Positions 54,079-63,253 of a DNA stretch of 64,000 nucleotides are shown here, piece after piece (within the stretch, counting starts at the first letter, position 1; each line of letters opens with the position of its first letter). Position numbers and translations under genes: made by a program. The DNA lies in NCBI RefSeq assembly GCF_031455095.1, contig NZ_JAVDSB010000003.1:511779-575778 (forward strand), written 5' to 3'. The notes under the pieces are model-generated. The model saw nothing but the letters and a program-made list of their open reading frames with translations, had not been told where the DNA came from and did no database searches. Source of the DNA: Paenibacillus_E qinlingensis_A (GTDB taxonomy: Bacteria > Bacillota > Bacilli > Paenibacillales > NBRC-103111).

Positions 54079-54729
54079 ATGGTATATGTAGCACCTTCTA
54101 TTTTGTCTGCTGATTTTGCCAAGCTTGGCGACGAGATTAAAGCTGTCGAGCAGGGCGGAGCGGATTGGATTCATGTCGATGTCATGGATGGCCATTTTGT
54201 GCCCAATATTACGATTGGTCCATTGGTTGTTGACGCGATTCGTCCAGTTACGAAGCTGCCGCTTGATGTTCATCTGATGATTGAAAATCCGGATCGTTAC
54301 ATTCCTGATTTTGTGAAAGCAGGCGCGGATCTGATTTCCGTGCATGTAGAAGCGTGTACACATCTTCATCGGACACTTGACTTGATTAAGCAAAGTGGTA
54401 TTCAAGCAGGTGTTGTCCTGAATCCTGCTACACCCATCTCGCTCATTGAGCATGTACTTGATGAGCAGTTGGATCTTGTACTTATTATGACAGTGAACCC
54501 AGGCTTTGGCGGACAAGCATTCATCCCAGGGATGCTGACCAAAATTCGCGCGCTGCGTGAGCAGGCGAATGCGAAGGGTCTCACAGGGCTTCATATTGAA
54601 GTAGACGGCGGTATCAATGAGTTAACGGCACGACAGGTCATAGAGGCGGGGGCTGACGTCTTGGTAGCCGGCAATGCCGTATTCGGGCAGCAGGACCGCA
54701 CTGAGGCCATTAGACGAATACGGGGCTAA
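54079..54729 (+). CDS. rpe: Ribulose-phosphate 3-epimerase
   Basis: The 216-residue TIM-barrel enzyme interconverts ribulose-5-P and xylulose-5-P in the pentose phosphate pathway. Motifs: APSILSADFAKLG, WIHVDVMDGHFVPNITIG, and MTVNPGFGGQAFIP; metal ligands His/Asp are intact. The ATG follows AGGAGG. It is in the conserved rsgA-rpe order. Confidence 0.97.
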   Translation: MVYVAPSILSADFAKLGDEIKAVEQGGADWIHVDVMDGHFVPNITIGPLVVDAIRPVTKLPLDVHLMIENPDRYIPDFVKAGADLISVHVEACTHLHRTLDLIKQSGIQAGVVLNPATPISLIEHVLDEQLDLVLIMTVNPGFGGQAFIPGMLTKIRALREQANAKGLTGLHIEVDGGINELTARQVIEAGADVLVAGNAVFGQQDRTEAIRRIRG

Positions 54730-54743
54730 GGGGACGAAGGACA

Positions 54744-54989
54744 ATGCGATTTCTCTGGTTAATGATGTACAGTGTGCTTTGTGCGGTATTACTGACGTGC
54801 TTTTCACATATTGACGATTTTGTGAAGTACATTTTCTCGCTTGGCGCGCTCTACGTAGGGATGCGGTTCTTCCGTCGATTTGATCAAATTAGCTTCCGTA
54901 TATGGTTTATCGTCATCTCGGTATTCTTCTATTTCCTTTTCAGTTTAATTGTTGCACTGTATACCCAGGTGGGCATAACCGCTCCATAG
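54744..54989 (+). CDS. Small membrane protein of unknown function
   Basis: The 81-residue protein is strongly hydrophobic, with three likely membrane helices (about 3-20, 28-42, 52-75) and a basic loop FFRRFDQISFR between the last two. I do not recognise the family. The ATG has GAAGGACA upstream, and it lies 14 bases after rpe, so it is cotranscribed. B. subtilis has thiN (thiamine pyrophosphokinase) at this place; this protein is not a thiN remnant, being all membrane segments. A terminator follows. Confidence 0.75.
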   Translation: MRFLWLMMYSVLCAVLLTCFSHIDDFVKYIFSLGALYVGMRFFRRFDQISFRIWFIVISVFFYFLFSLIVALYTQVGITAP

Positions 54990-55006
54990 CCCGCATACAT
55001 ATAGTT

Positions 55007-55037
55007 ACAAGAGCGAAGTGCTCTTGTAGCTTTTTTT
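55007..55037 (+). terminator. Terminator ending the rpe operon
   Basis: ACAAGAGC-GAAGT-GCTCTTGT stem, then AGCTTTTTTT. It separates the vegetative cluster from the spoVM unit. Confidence 0.88.
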
Positions 55038-55081
55038 GCTTTCTGGAAGCAACTGAATTGTGGGAGGAAGTAAAAATAGAT

Positions 55082-55111
55082 GTCACGTTTTCTCCGCTCT
55101 GGGCATACACT
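55082..55111 (+). promoter_or_regulatory. Sigma-E-like promoter upstream of spoVM
   Basis: GTCACGTT (55082-55089), a 14-base spacer and CATACACT (55104-55111) match the sigma-E pattern (-35 near GTCATATT, -10 CATACAMT). The -10 is a perfect fit. spoVM is a sigma-E gene in B. subtilis. The predicted transcript would start near 55118, directly before the small reading frame at 55137. Confidence 0.7.
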
Positions 55112-55136
55112 GTTGTAATGATGTTAAGGAGCAGTC

Positions 55137-55247
55137 ATGCACGTTGTGAAGCGTTTGCTCAAGAAGCTAGAGAGCTGGCGAAGTCTGTTTTCTGACGAAA
55201 ACGCTAAGTGGATGCTTAGGAAGCCAGTTGTCTGGCGAAAACTCTAA
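55137..55247 (+). CDS. Candidate 36-residue cationic amphipathic peptide upstream of spoVM
   Basis: The frame ATG 55137 to TAA 55245 encodes 36 residues beginning MHVVKRLLKKLESWRSLF. AAGGAG lies five bases before the ATG, and the stop is followed directly by the GGAGGGG of spoVM. Residues 3-18 form an ideal amphipathic helix: hydrophobic at 3, 4, 7, 8, 11, 14, 17, 18 and charged or polar at the others. There are ten Lys/Arg against three acidic residues. KKLESWRSL (9-17) is echoed in frame by RKPVVWRKL (28-36). It would be the first gene of the sigma-E-like transcript. It could instead be a leader peptide or non-coding. I know of no described homologue. Confidence 0.5.
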   Translation: MHVVKRLLKKLESWRSLFSDENAKWMLRKPVVWRKL

Positions 55248-55248
55248 G
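55164..55248 (+). repeat. Imperfect short repeats upstream of spoVM
   Basis: AAG-N8-CTGRCGAA occurs at 55164, 55181 and 55221. The latter two extend to 28-base copies (55181-55208 and 55221-55248, 23 identities, exactly 40 bases apart). The last copy forms the hairpin GCCAG-TTGT-CTGGC. The 57-base spacing between the first and last copies is in frame; the 40-base spacing is not. Confidence 0.6.
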
Positions 55249-55260
55249 GAGGGGTAGAGA

Positions 55261-55341
55261 ATGAAATTCTACACAATCAAACTGCCGAGATTTTTGGGAG
55301 GATTTGTGAAAGCCGTACTTAATACGTTTAGCAAAAACTAA
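55261..55341 (+). CDS. spoVM: SpoVM, stage V sporulation protein M
   Basis: The 26-residue peptide MKFYTIKLPRFLGGFVKAVL plus NTFSKN differs only slightly from B. subtilis SpoVM, including Pro9 that shapes its helix. SpoVM is an amphipathic helix that senses the positive curvature of the forespore outer membrane and anchors the coat basement protein SpoIVA there. AAGGAGGGG lies about six bases before the ATG. It lies between rpe and rpmB as in B. subtilis. Transcription probably comes from the sigma-E-like promoter at 55082. Confidence 0.95.
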   Translation: MKFYTIKLPRFLGGFVKAVLNTFSKN

Positions 55342-55377
55342 GCTGTGCCTATACTTACATCATTCTCCCCAGAATGC

Positions 55378-55406
55378 AAAAAAAGCACCGATTAAGGTGC
55401 TTTTTG
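55378..55406. terminator. Bidirectional terminator between spoVM and rpmB
   Basis: AAAAGCACC-GATTAA-GGTGCTTTT with A- and T-tracts on either side closes both converging genes. Confidence 0.9.
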
Positions 55407-55444
55407 TCATTCACATAAGTAAGTTAAGTATCCGCAGCTACGAA

Positions 55445-55633
55445 TTAAACGCGAGCCACTTTTCCGGATTTCAACGCACGAGTACTTACGTAAACCCGTT
55501 TCGGTTTACCATCAACGAGGATGCGAACCTTTTGAACGTTAACTCCCCAAGTACGCTTGTTTTTATTGTTAGCGTGGGACACGTGATTTCCTGAACTAGG
55601 ACTTTTACCTGTAATGAAACATTTGCGGGACAT
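55445..55633 (-). CDS. rpmB: 50S ribosomal protein L28
   Basis: The 62-residue protein reads MSRKCFITGKSPSSGNHVSH, then NNKNKRTWGVNVQKVR, as in L28. The cysteine pattern of Zn-binding L28 forms is only partly present (one Cys). The ATG at 55633 has GGAGGTG upstream; the longer frame to 55765 runs through the leader and is rejected. It is monocistronic on the minus strand. Confidence 0.97.
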   Translation of the reverse strand: MSRKCFITGKSPSSGNHVSHANNKNKRTWGVNVQKVRILVDGKPKRVYVSTRALKSGKVARV

Positions 55634-55755
55634 GTTTGACACCTCCTTCGGCAGTATACAAAGAAGCCTGGGTGGCAAGCCTAAGCTTGACATGACAGTA
55701 TTCCTCAAATTAAATCTTGTGATACGTAATGCTTCCAGCAAAAACACACTTAAAC

Positions 55756-55785
55756 ATAATAGCATAGCAAAAGGAGCCGAGTCAA
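55756..55785 (-). promoter_or_regulatory. Sigma-A promoter of rpmB
   Basis: On the minus strand TTGACT (55780-55785), an 18-base spacer and TATTAT (55756-55761), about 120 bases before rpmB. Confidence 0.8.
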
Positions 55786-55801
55786 CGAATTAACCGCATT
55801 T

Positions 55802-55831
55802 TTGCCGTTTATTTATGAAGTATGTTATAGT
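55802..55831 (+). promoter_or_regulatory. Promoter of the yloU-fakA operon
   Basis: TTGCCG (55802-55807), 18 bases, and TATAGT (55826-55831) with TG one base before the -10 (extended -10). It is divergent from the rpmB promoter. Confidence 0.65.
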
Positions 55832-55881
55832 ACAATGAAGATTAGTCTTGCTAAAGTGAAACTTGAAGGAGTTGTTACATA

Positions 55882-56241
55882 ATGCCGATTGAACTCACAA
55901 CCGAGTATGGAAAAGTGTATATTACCAATGAAGTGATTTCAACTCTGGCCGGATCTGCTGCATTAGATTGCTATGGGCTTGTAGGCATGGCAACAAGAAA
56001 GCAATTGAAGGATGGCATAGCTGAACTATTAGGTCGAGATAACTTGAGCCGCGGTGTAGAAGTTCGTAGAGAGAACGGGCGACTAGAAATTGATCTTTAT
56101 ATTATTGTCAGCTATGGAACCAAAATATCCGTAGTGGCAGGGAATGTCCAAACGAAAGTCAAATATATTTTGAATGACGTTGTAGGGTTGCAAGTGGACG
56201 ATGTGAACATCTTTGTTCAAGGCGTTCGAGTAGCCAAATAA
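55882..56241 (+). CDS. yloU: YloU, Asp23/Gls24 family protein
   Basis: The 119-residue protein shares the Asp23 pattern of the gene at 14,746: GKVYITNEVISTLAGSAALD, then GVEVRRENGRLEIDLYIIVS and VNIFVQGVRV. yloU precedes the DAK-type gene in many Firmicutes. GAAGGAG lies upstream of the ATG, and the next gene begins 29 bases on, so the two form an operon. Confidence 0.93.
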   Translation: MPIELTTEYGKVYITNEVISTLAGSAALDCYGLVGMATRKQLKDGIAELLGRDNLSRGVEVRRENGRLEIDLYIIVSYGTKISVVAGNVQTKVKYILNDVVGLQVDDVNIFVQGVRVAK

Positions 56242-56270
56242 TAGCCCGAAAATCAGGAAGGGGAATCACT

Positions 56271-58016
56271 TTGAGTAAGCGCTTTATTTCAATAAATGGA
56301 AATGACTTCACTGCCATGGTCTTGGCGGGTGCGGATAACCTTCGCAGGAATGTAGATAAGGTTAATGGATTGAACGTTTTCCCTGTACCCGATGGAGATA
56401 CTGGCACCAACATGAATTTAACACTCACAGCAGGTTGTGAGGAACTGAAGAAGAAGCCATCTTCTCATATTGGGAAAGCAGCTGATGCATTGTCCAAAGG
56501 GTTACTGATGGGCGCAAGAGGCAATTCTGGTGTGATTTTATCGCAGTTGTTTCGCGGTTTCGCGAAGCATGTGCATGATTTAGAACATGTGAATGGCCAG
56601 CAATTCGCGGCTGCCTTACAACAAGGCGTAGAAACAGCCTATAAGGCTGTGGTAAAGCCAGTTGAAGGTACGATTTTAACGGTATCGAAGGAAGCAGCAA
56701 AGTTCGCTGTTCAATACCGTCGCAGCAGCGACTTATTGGATCTGATGAACGAGGTGTTGGGCAGAGCGAAGGAAGCACTGGCTAAAACACCGGATCAGCT
56801 GGCGATTCTGAAGCAAGTCGGCGTTGTGGATGCAGGGGGCCAAGGGCTTGTATGCGTCTATGAAGGATTTGTTACAGCGCTAAACGGTGGTTTGGTACAA
56901 GTAGATGAAGATTTTGCTACAATGGATACCAACTTAAGTGAAGTGTCTCTTCTTCCTGGCATGAACTTAGCCAAAGAGGTACATGCTCATTTGCCAGCGC
57001 AGGCTCATATGGCCACTGAAGACATCGAATTCGGCTATTGTACGGAATTTATGCTGACGATTGCTCCTGGCAAGGTCAAGGGTTTTACTTTTGATGAAGG
57101 TACATTTCGTGAGCAGCTTAGCAAGCTGGGAGATTCGCTCCTTGTCGTTGCTGATGAAGAGCTTGTGAAGGTGCATATTCACGCGGAGTATCCAGGCGAA
57201 GTTATGAATCAAGCGATGAATTACGGGGCATTAAGCCGTATCAAAATTGAAAATATGCGTGATCAGCATTCACATATATTAGAAGATGTGACGCATGGGT
57301 ATGATGCTCCGGCAGCTATCTCTTCCACGACAGCTGTTGCCGCGCCTGCTGCTAAGAAGCCTTATGGCTTTGTTGCTGTCGCACTCGGCGATGGGATTAC
57401 CGATATTTTATCCAGTGTTGGCGTTGATGTCGTGCTTTCAGGCGGACAAACGATGAATCCGAGTACAGAGGATATCGTGAACGCTGTGAACAGCATTGAT
57501 GCGGACACCATTTATGTGCTTCCGAATAACTCGAACATTATTTTGGCCGCGCAGCAAGCGGTGGAGCTGGTCGATAATAAAACCCTTATTGTTATCCCAT
57601 CCAAATCCATTCCGCAAGGACTTGCAGCTATTTTGGCTTTTCAAGAGAAGGCGGATGCCAAGACGAATACGGATGCAATGAGTGAATCACTGCGACGTGT
57701 GAAATCGGGTCAAGTCACCTATGCCGTGCGTGATACGAACATGGATGGTATGGATATTAAGCAAGGTCATTTCATCGGTATCCAAGATGGGCGTATTGTC
57801 TCTTCACAGCCAAGCTTGATGGACGCGTGCAAGAAGCTGCTTGAGGCCATGATTGATGAAGGCAGTGAAATTGTGACGATTCTGACGGGCGAAGATGCTA
57901 CGGAAGAAGGCACGGAAGAGCTGGAGGCTTTTATTCAGGCGATGTATCCGGATATGGAAATTGAGCTTCATCCTGGTGGACAACCCTTGTATGCCTACCT
58001 ATTTTCGGTTGAGTAA
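56271..58016 (+). CDS. yloV: DAK2-domain fatty acid kinase subunit (FakA/YloV-like)
   Basis: The 581-residue protein has an N-terminal DhaL/DAK2 nucleotide domain (about 5-205) with the Mg-ATP motif PVPDGDTGTNM and GARGNSGVILSQLFRG, followed by FakA-specific middle and C-terminal domains. In S. aureus FakA phosphorylates fatty acids carried by DegV-type FakB proteins. A DegV gene lies 45 bases downstream, which supports the same function. The start is TTG at 56271 after AAGGGGA. Confidence 0.92.
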   Translation: MSKRFISINGNDFTAMVLAGADNLRRNVDKVNGLNVFPVPDGDTGTNMNLTLTAGCEELKKKPSSHIGKAADALSKGLLMGARGNSGVILSQLFRGFAKHVHDLEHVNGQQFAAALQQGVETAYKAVVKPVEGTILTVSKEAAKFAVQYRRSSDLLDLMNEVLGRAKEALAKTPDQLAILKQVGVVDAGGQGLVCVYEGFVTALNGGLVQVDEDFATMDTNLSEVSLLPGMNLAKEVHAHLPAQAHMATEDIEFGYCTEFMLTIAPGKVKGFTFDEGTFREQLSKLGDSLLVVADEELVKVHIHAEYPGEVMNQAMNYGALSRIKIENMRDQHSHILEDVTHGYDAPAAISSTTAVAAPAAKKPYGFVAVALGDGITDILSSVGVDVVLSGGQTMNPSTEDIVNAVNSIDADTIYVLPNNSNIILAAQQAVELVDNKTLIVIPSKSIPQGLAAILAFQEKADAKTNTDAMSESLRRVKSGQVTYAVRDTNMDGMDIKQGHFIGIQDGRIVSSQPSLMDACKKLLEAMIDEGSEIVTILTGEDATEEGTEELEAFIQAMYPDMEIELHPGGQPLYAYLFSVE

Positions 58017-58061
58017 GAGCATACAAGCTGGTAGTTTAAATTCGTGATTGGAGTGAGCCCT

Positions 58062-58922
58062 GTGACAAACATTCGCATTGTAACGGATAGCACGGCCGAT
58101 ATTCCATTGGCTGTCAGAGAAGCGTTGAATATTGAAATGGTGCCGCTCAAAATTAATTTTGGCGAGGAACAGTATCTGGATACAGTGACGCTGCAGTCCG
58201 AGGATTTTTATCGGAAGCTGACGTCGTCCTCTCACTTTCCAACAACGTCAACGCCGTCACCTGGTGAGTTTCTGGCTGTCTATCAAGGCTTGCTGGAAGA
58301 GCCCGATACCGAGGTGATTTCTATTCACTTGTCTTCTGTGTTGAGTGGAACGTACAGGACGGCGGAACTGGCTTCTACGCTATTAGAGGGAGATCAGGTC
58401 GGTAAGGTTCACCTTGTTGATTCCTGCTCTGCTTCCTATGGGATAGGGGCACTCGTGGTGGCTGCAGCGGAAGCTGCGCAAGCTGGGAAGAGCGTCGCTG
58501 AAATTACAGCGCTTGTGCAAGAGATGAGAGCGAACTTTTACATTTATTTTCTTGTTGATACGTTGGAGTTCCTTCAAAAGGGCGGACGAATTGGGAAAGC
58601 GTCGGCGCTGCTGGGTTCCTTATTGAACATTAAGCCGATTTTGACTTTGGACAGTGCGGGTGAAGTGACCGTTGTTGATAAAGTACGTGGTAACAAGAAA
58701 GCGATAGCGCGCATACTTGATCTGTTAGCCACAGATGTGTCGGATAAGACGATTCATACATTGCATATCGCTCATGCTAATAATTTGGAAGGTGCGGAGG
58801 GGCTGCGGGAGGCCATCATGCAACGCTTTGCTGTGGAGCACGCGGATTATATTACCCTAGGTCCTGTTATTGGTGCACATGCTGGGCCAGGTACGATTGC
58901 AGCCTTCGTGAGTACGGTGTAA
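58062..58922 (+). CDS. DegV family fatty acid-binding protein (FakB-like)
   Basis: The 286-residue protein starts NIRIVTDSTADIP and contains HFPTTSTPSPGEF and FLQKGGRIGKASALLGSLLNIKP, the two-domain DegV signature for binding a single fatty acid. It should present the acyl chain to the FakA-like kinase upstream. B. subtilis has sdaAB-sdaAA here instead. The start is GTG at 58062, about five bases after GGAGTGA; a GTG at 58044 is unlikely. recG follows after three bases. Confidence 0.92.
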   Translation: MTNIRIVTDSTADIPLAVREALNIEMVPLKINFGEEQYLDTVTLQSEDFYRKLTSSSHFPTTSTPSPGEFLAVYQGLLEEPDTEVISIHLSSVLSGTYRTAELASTLLEGDQVGKVHLVDSCSASYGIGALVVAAAEAAQAGKSVAEITALVQEMRANFYIYFLVDTLEFLQKGGRIGKASALLGSLLNIKPILTLDSAGEVTVVDKVRGNKKAIARILDLLATDVSDKTIHTLHIAHANNLEGAEGLREAIMQRFAVEHADYITLGPVIGAHAGPGTIAAFVSTV

Positions 58923-58925
58923 GAG

Positions 58926-60974
<2,049 letters not shown>

Positions 60975-61091
60975 TAGGCAGGTGCCTAAGAGAGCTAAAG
61001 AGACAAAGTCGCTCAAAGGTTGACCCGTGGCGTGTTCCCTTTTAAGATAGGAGTAGCAGCGCTATTTTATGGAAACGAAGGTGTGCCGCCA

Positions 61092-61358
61092 GTGACTTAT
61101 TTCCTCGTTTATTTATTAGTTATGAATATCCTTACGTTTATTGAGATGGGTCATGATAAAGGACAAGCCAAAAAGGGCGGGCGCCGTGTGCCGGAGAAAC
61201 GACTTTTTTTATTCGCTGCGTTTGGTGGCGCGATTGGTGGTTGGCTGGGCATGCGGATGTGGCGGCATAAGACGAAGCATACTTCGTTTGTCGTTGGTTT
61301 TCCGCTCCTAATTGCTTTGAATTGTATCTGTGTCATCCTCATAGCCGTGTATATGTAA
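61092..61358 (+). CDS. DUF1294 family small membrane protein
   Basis: The 88-residue protein has three hydrophobic stretches and the family pattern NILTFIEMGHDKGQAKKGGR-RVPE followed by GGAIGGWLGMRMWRHKTKH. Function is unknown. The start is GTG at 61092, about eight bases after AAGGTG; a longer in-frame start at 61020 has no site. In B. subtilis fapR-plsX follow recG instead. Confidence 0.85.
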   Translation: MTYFLVYLLVMNILTFIEMGHDKGQAKKGGRRVPEKRLFLFAAFGGAIGGWLGMRMWRHKTKHTSFVVGFPLLIALNCICVILIAVYM

Positions 61359-61373
61359 AATGAAATGAAGGAA

Positions 61374-61402
61374 CAGCTGCCGGAAACGGTGGCTGTTTTT
61401 TC
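61374..61402 (+). terminator. Terminator after the DUF1294 gene
   Basis: ACAGCTGCC-GGAAAC-GGTGGCTGT (two G-U pairs) followed by TTTTTTC. Confidence 0.85.
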
Positions 61403-61453
61403 GTCTTTTTCTGCTGCTTGTCGATAGAAGTTTGCTCGTAGACAGATTACGCA

Positions 61454-61483
61454 GTCAAGTTTACCTGGGTTCACTCATATAGA
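61454..61483 (+). promoter_or_regulatory. Candidate sporulation sigma promoter of the spoVIF-like gene
   Basis: GTCAAGTT, 14 bases and CATATAGA have the same layout as the spoVM element (GTCACGTT-14-CATACACT), with a weaker -10. Sigma-E or sigma-K recognition is inferred. Confidence 0.4.
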
Positions 61484-61514
61484 TAGGAGCATGACGGGTA
61501 TCGGAGGTGCGGGG

Positions 61515-61802
61515 ATGAGTTATCAGCAATATGGCATCGATCCTGCGCTCGTGGAGCGTGTAAAGTTCAAAATGAAAAATCCTGAGGTCAAAGAGCGCAT
61601 CAAAATGCTGCTCCAAGGCGTGACAAAGGCAGATTTGCAAAATGCAGCGAAGGTTACGCGATTAATCGGTCTTGCCGCGGGCATTTTTGGCGAGAAACTG
61701 AGCGGAAGCCAGACAAATCAGATTTTAACGTTTATCCTGGCGCAAAAGATTGATCCGAATAACACGTTTCATTTAATTAAATTATGGTCTATATTTCGAT
61801 AG
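61515..61802 (+). CDS. Stage VI sporulation protein F-like protein (SpoVIF family)
   Basis: The 95-residue protein reads ALVERVKFKMKNPEVKERIK, then GVTKADLQ and a C-terminal IDPNNTFHLIKLWSIF. This matches my memory of Paenibacillus SpoVIF-family proteins. SpoVIF in B. subtilis is needed for proper coat assembly late in sporulation. The ATG at 61515 has GGAGGTG about five bases upstream. It is monocistronic between terminators, with a sporulation-type promoter candidate. Confidence 0.75.
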   Translation: MSYQQYGIDPALVERVKFKMKNPEVKERIKMLLQGVTKADLQNAAKVTRLIGLAAGIFGEKLSGSQTNQILTFILAQKIDPNNTFHLIKLWSIFR

Positions 61803-61812
61803 GTACATGATG

Positions 61813-61857
61813 AAAACGCCATATGTAGAGTGTGAGATGCTCTATTGTGGCGTTTTT
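61813..61857 (+). terminator. Terminator after the spoVIF-like gene
   Basis: AAAACGCCA ... TGGCGTTTTT with an inner TAGAG/CTCTA stem, eleven bases after the stop. Confidence 0.88.
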
Positions 61858-61889
61858 GCGAGTAAGCTGCGTGTAATTAAATAGTTGCG

Positions 61890-61930
61890 AAAGGCCTCTG
61901 GGTAAACTCAACACCAGAAGGCCTTTTTTT
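61890..61930 (+). terminator. Second terminator hairpin before the collagen-like gene
   Basis: AAAGGCCT-C-TGG ... CCA-GA-AGGCCTTTTTTT. It closes no visible gene and is either a back-up to the previous terminator or left from a lost gene. The rest of 61,860-62,040 is AT-rich with no recognisable feature. Confidence 0.8.
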
Positions 61931-62055
61931 CGTGAGGATATATTTTATCTAAGGGACATGAGTACAAGCATTTTAAGCTGAATTTCATTTATTAGTAATA
62001 AGTTGTTTGAAGCAAGGAAGGTTCTTGTATGGTTTGTCTTAGGAGGGTATGATTT

Positions 62056-63147
62056 GTGAACTATTGTGGTCCTGCAGGTGAGGATGAATTTCAAAAAAAA
62101 TGTTCATGTTCATGTTCAGTTCCTTTAAGCTGCGGCGGGATTCCGTGTATATGTCCAACTGGCCCAACCGGAGCAACGGGTGAAACAGGAGCAACAGGAG
62201 TAACTGGTCCAACTGGGGCAACCGGAGCGACTGGGGCAACCGGAGAAGCTGGCCCAACCGGAGCGACTGGGGCAACAGGCCCAACCGGACCAACAGGTGC
62301 GACTGGGGCAACCGGTGCGACTGGGGCAACAGGAGCAACAGGCCCAACCGGGCCAACAGGGGCAACCGGAGCGACTGGGGCAACAGGAGCAACAGGCCCA
62401 ACCGGGCCAACAGGGGCAACCGGAGCGACTGGGGCAACCGGAGAAACTGGCCCAACCGGACCAACAGGTGCGACTGGCCCAACCGGAGCAACCGGGGCAA
62501 CTGGAGTAACTGGCCCAACCGGGCCAATCGGAGCAACTGGAGTGACCGGCCCAACAGGTCCAACAGGTCCAACAGGTCCAACAGGAGCAACAGGAGTAAC
62601 AGGAGCAACGGGAGTAACTGGCCCAACTGGGGCTACCGGAGCAACCGGTGCGACTGGACCGAATTTTGCGACGAATGGATTTTCGGCATTCCTGTCTACG
62701 TTATCCATTGCAACAAGTACACAGCTTACGAATTGGTCGACGACTAGTCCGTATTATGGAAGTGCGAATTTTAACGCTGTGACAGGCAACTTCACGGCGC
62801 CGACAACAGGAAGATACACAATTCTAGCAACGATTAACTACGCTACGACTGCAGCTGTCAGCGTGAGTATAGGAGCCGGAGTCAATCCTTTTTTTGCCGT
62901 GCAGCGAACATCTCCTTCTGCCTTCAATTTGGTGAGCGGTTATCTACCTATTTTAAATGTTAACGTAGCCTTAGTCCTAACTTTGCGCGCGGTATTGGGA
63001 ACCGGTGAAATTACGTTGGCTGGGGATGTTATATTGACGGCAGGCGATGTTGTTGGTTTATTCTATAATGCTGCGGGATTAGCAATTACGATTAATATAG
63101 GCAATGCTGCGGCTGGAGTAGTCTGGTCGATACACCAGATTGCCTAG
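62056..63147 (+). CDS. Collagen-like spore-surface protein (BclA-like layout)
   Basis: The 363-residue protein has a Cys-rich N-terminal segment (seven Cys among residues 4-33, including CSCSCS and CGGIPCIC) and 56 uninterrupted three-residue repeats (residues 34-201, mostly ATG/PTG/VTG with a few ETG, EAG, PIG). A C-terminal beta-rich domain (about 205-363) rich in Thr/Ala follows, like the trimerising head of exosporium glycoprotein BclA. The many threonines are potential glycosylation sites. In B. anthracis such proteins form the hairy nap. The start is GTG at 62056, eight bases after AGGAGGG. The Cys-rich N-terminus may crosslink it to the spore. Confidence 0.88.
   Translation: MNYCGPAGEDEFQKKCSCSCSVPLSCGGIPCICPTGPTGATGETGATGVTGPTGATGATGATGEAGPTGATGATGPTGPTGATGATGATGATGATGPTGPTGATGATGATGATGPTGPTGATGATGATGETGPTGPTGATGPTGATGATGVTGPTGPIGATGVTGPTGPTGPTGPTGATGVTGATGVTGPTGATGATGATGPNFATNGFSAFLSTLSIATSTQLTNWSTTSPYYGSANFNAVTGNFTAPTTGRYTILATINYATTAAVSVSIGAGVNPFFAVQRTSPSAFNLVSGYLPILNVNVALVLTLRAVLGTGEITLAGDVILTAGDVVGLFYNAAGLAITINIGNAAAGVVWSIHQIA
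62155..62658 (+). repeat. Collagen-like 9-bp repeat array
   Basis: 56 tandem 9-base units of the type (GCA/CCA/GTA)-AC-N-GG-N. A higher-order unit of 54 bases (18 residues) is repeated at 62341 and 62395 with near-perfect identity, a sign of recent slippage or unequal exchange. Confidence 0.93.
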
Positions 63148-63180
63148 TCTCACATATTGAAATAAATTGAAAACATGTAT

Positions 63181-63209
63181 GACCATTGGGGGAGAACAAT
63201 CATCTAATA
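63181..63209 (+). promoter_or_regulatory. Candidate sigma-K promoter of the spore-appendage-like gene
   Basis: GACC (63181-63184), 16 bases, and CATCTAATA (63201-63209) match the sigma-K pattern (AC core at -35, CATANNNTA at -10) with one -10 mismatch. Confidence 0.35.
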
Positions 63210-63253
63210 TAAGTATGCATTAGGAATTGGCACTTCGAGGGGAGGAGGAGGCG

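Noticed and set aside
55080..55118. 12-codon frame after GGGAGGAAG (MSRFLRSGHTLL)
   Set aside because: It has a good Shine-Dalgarno but lies upstream of, and inside, the predicted sigma-E promoter, so it would not be on that transcript.
54902..55195. 97-codon plus-strand frame between rpe and spoVM
   Set aside because: It overlaps the small membrane protein gene and its terminator, crosses the sigma-E-like promoter and has no ribosome binding site. The 36-codon frame beside it is better supported.
62039..62708. Long minus-strand open frames with Leu- or Pro/Val-rich repeats
   Set aside because: They are the complement of the collagen-like repeat array; the 9-base unit keeps all frames open. 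No ribosome binding site or independent motif.
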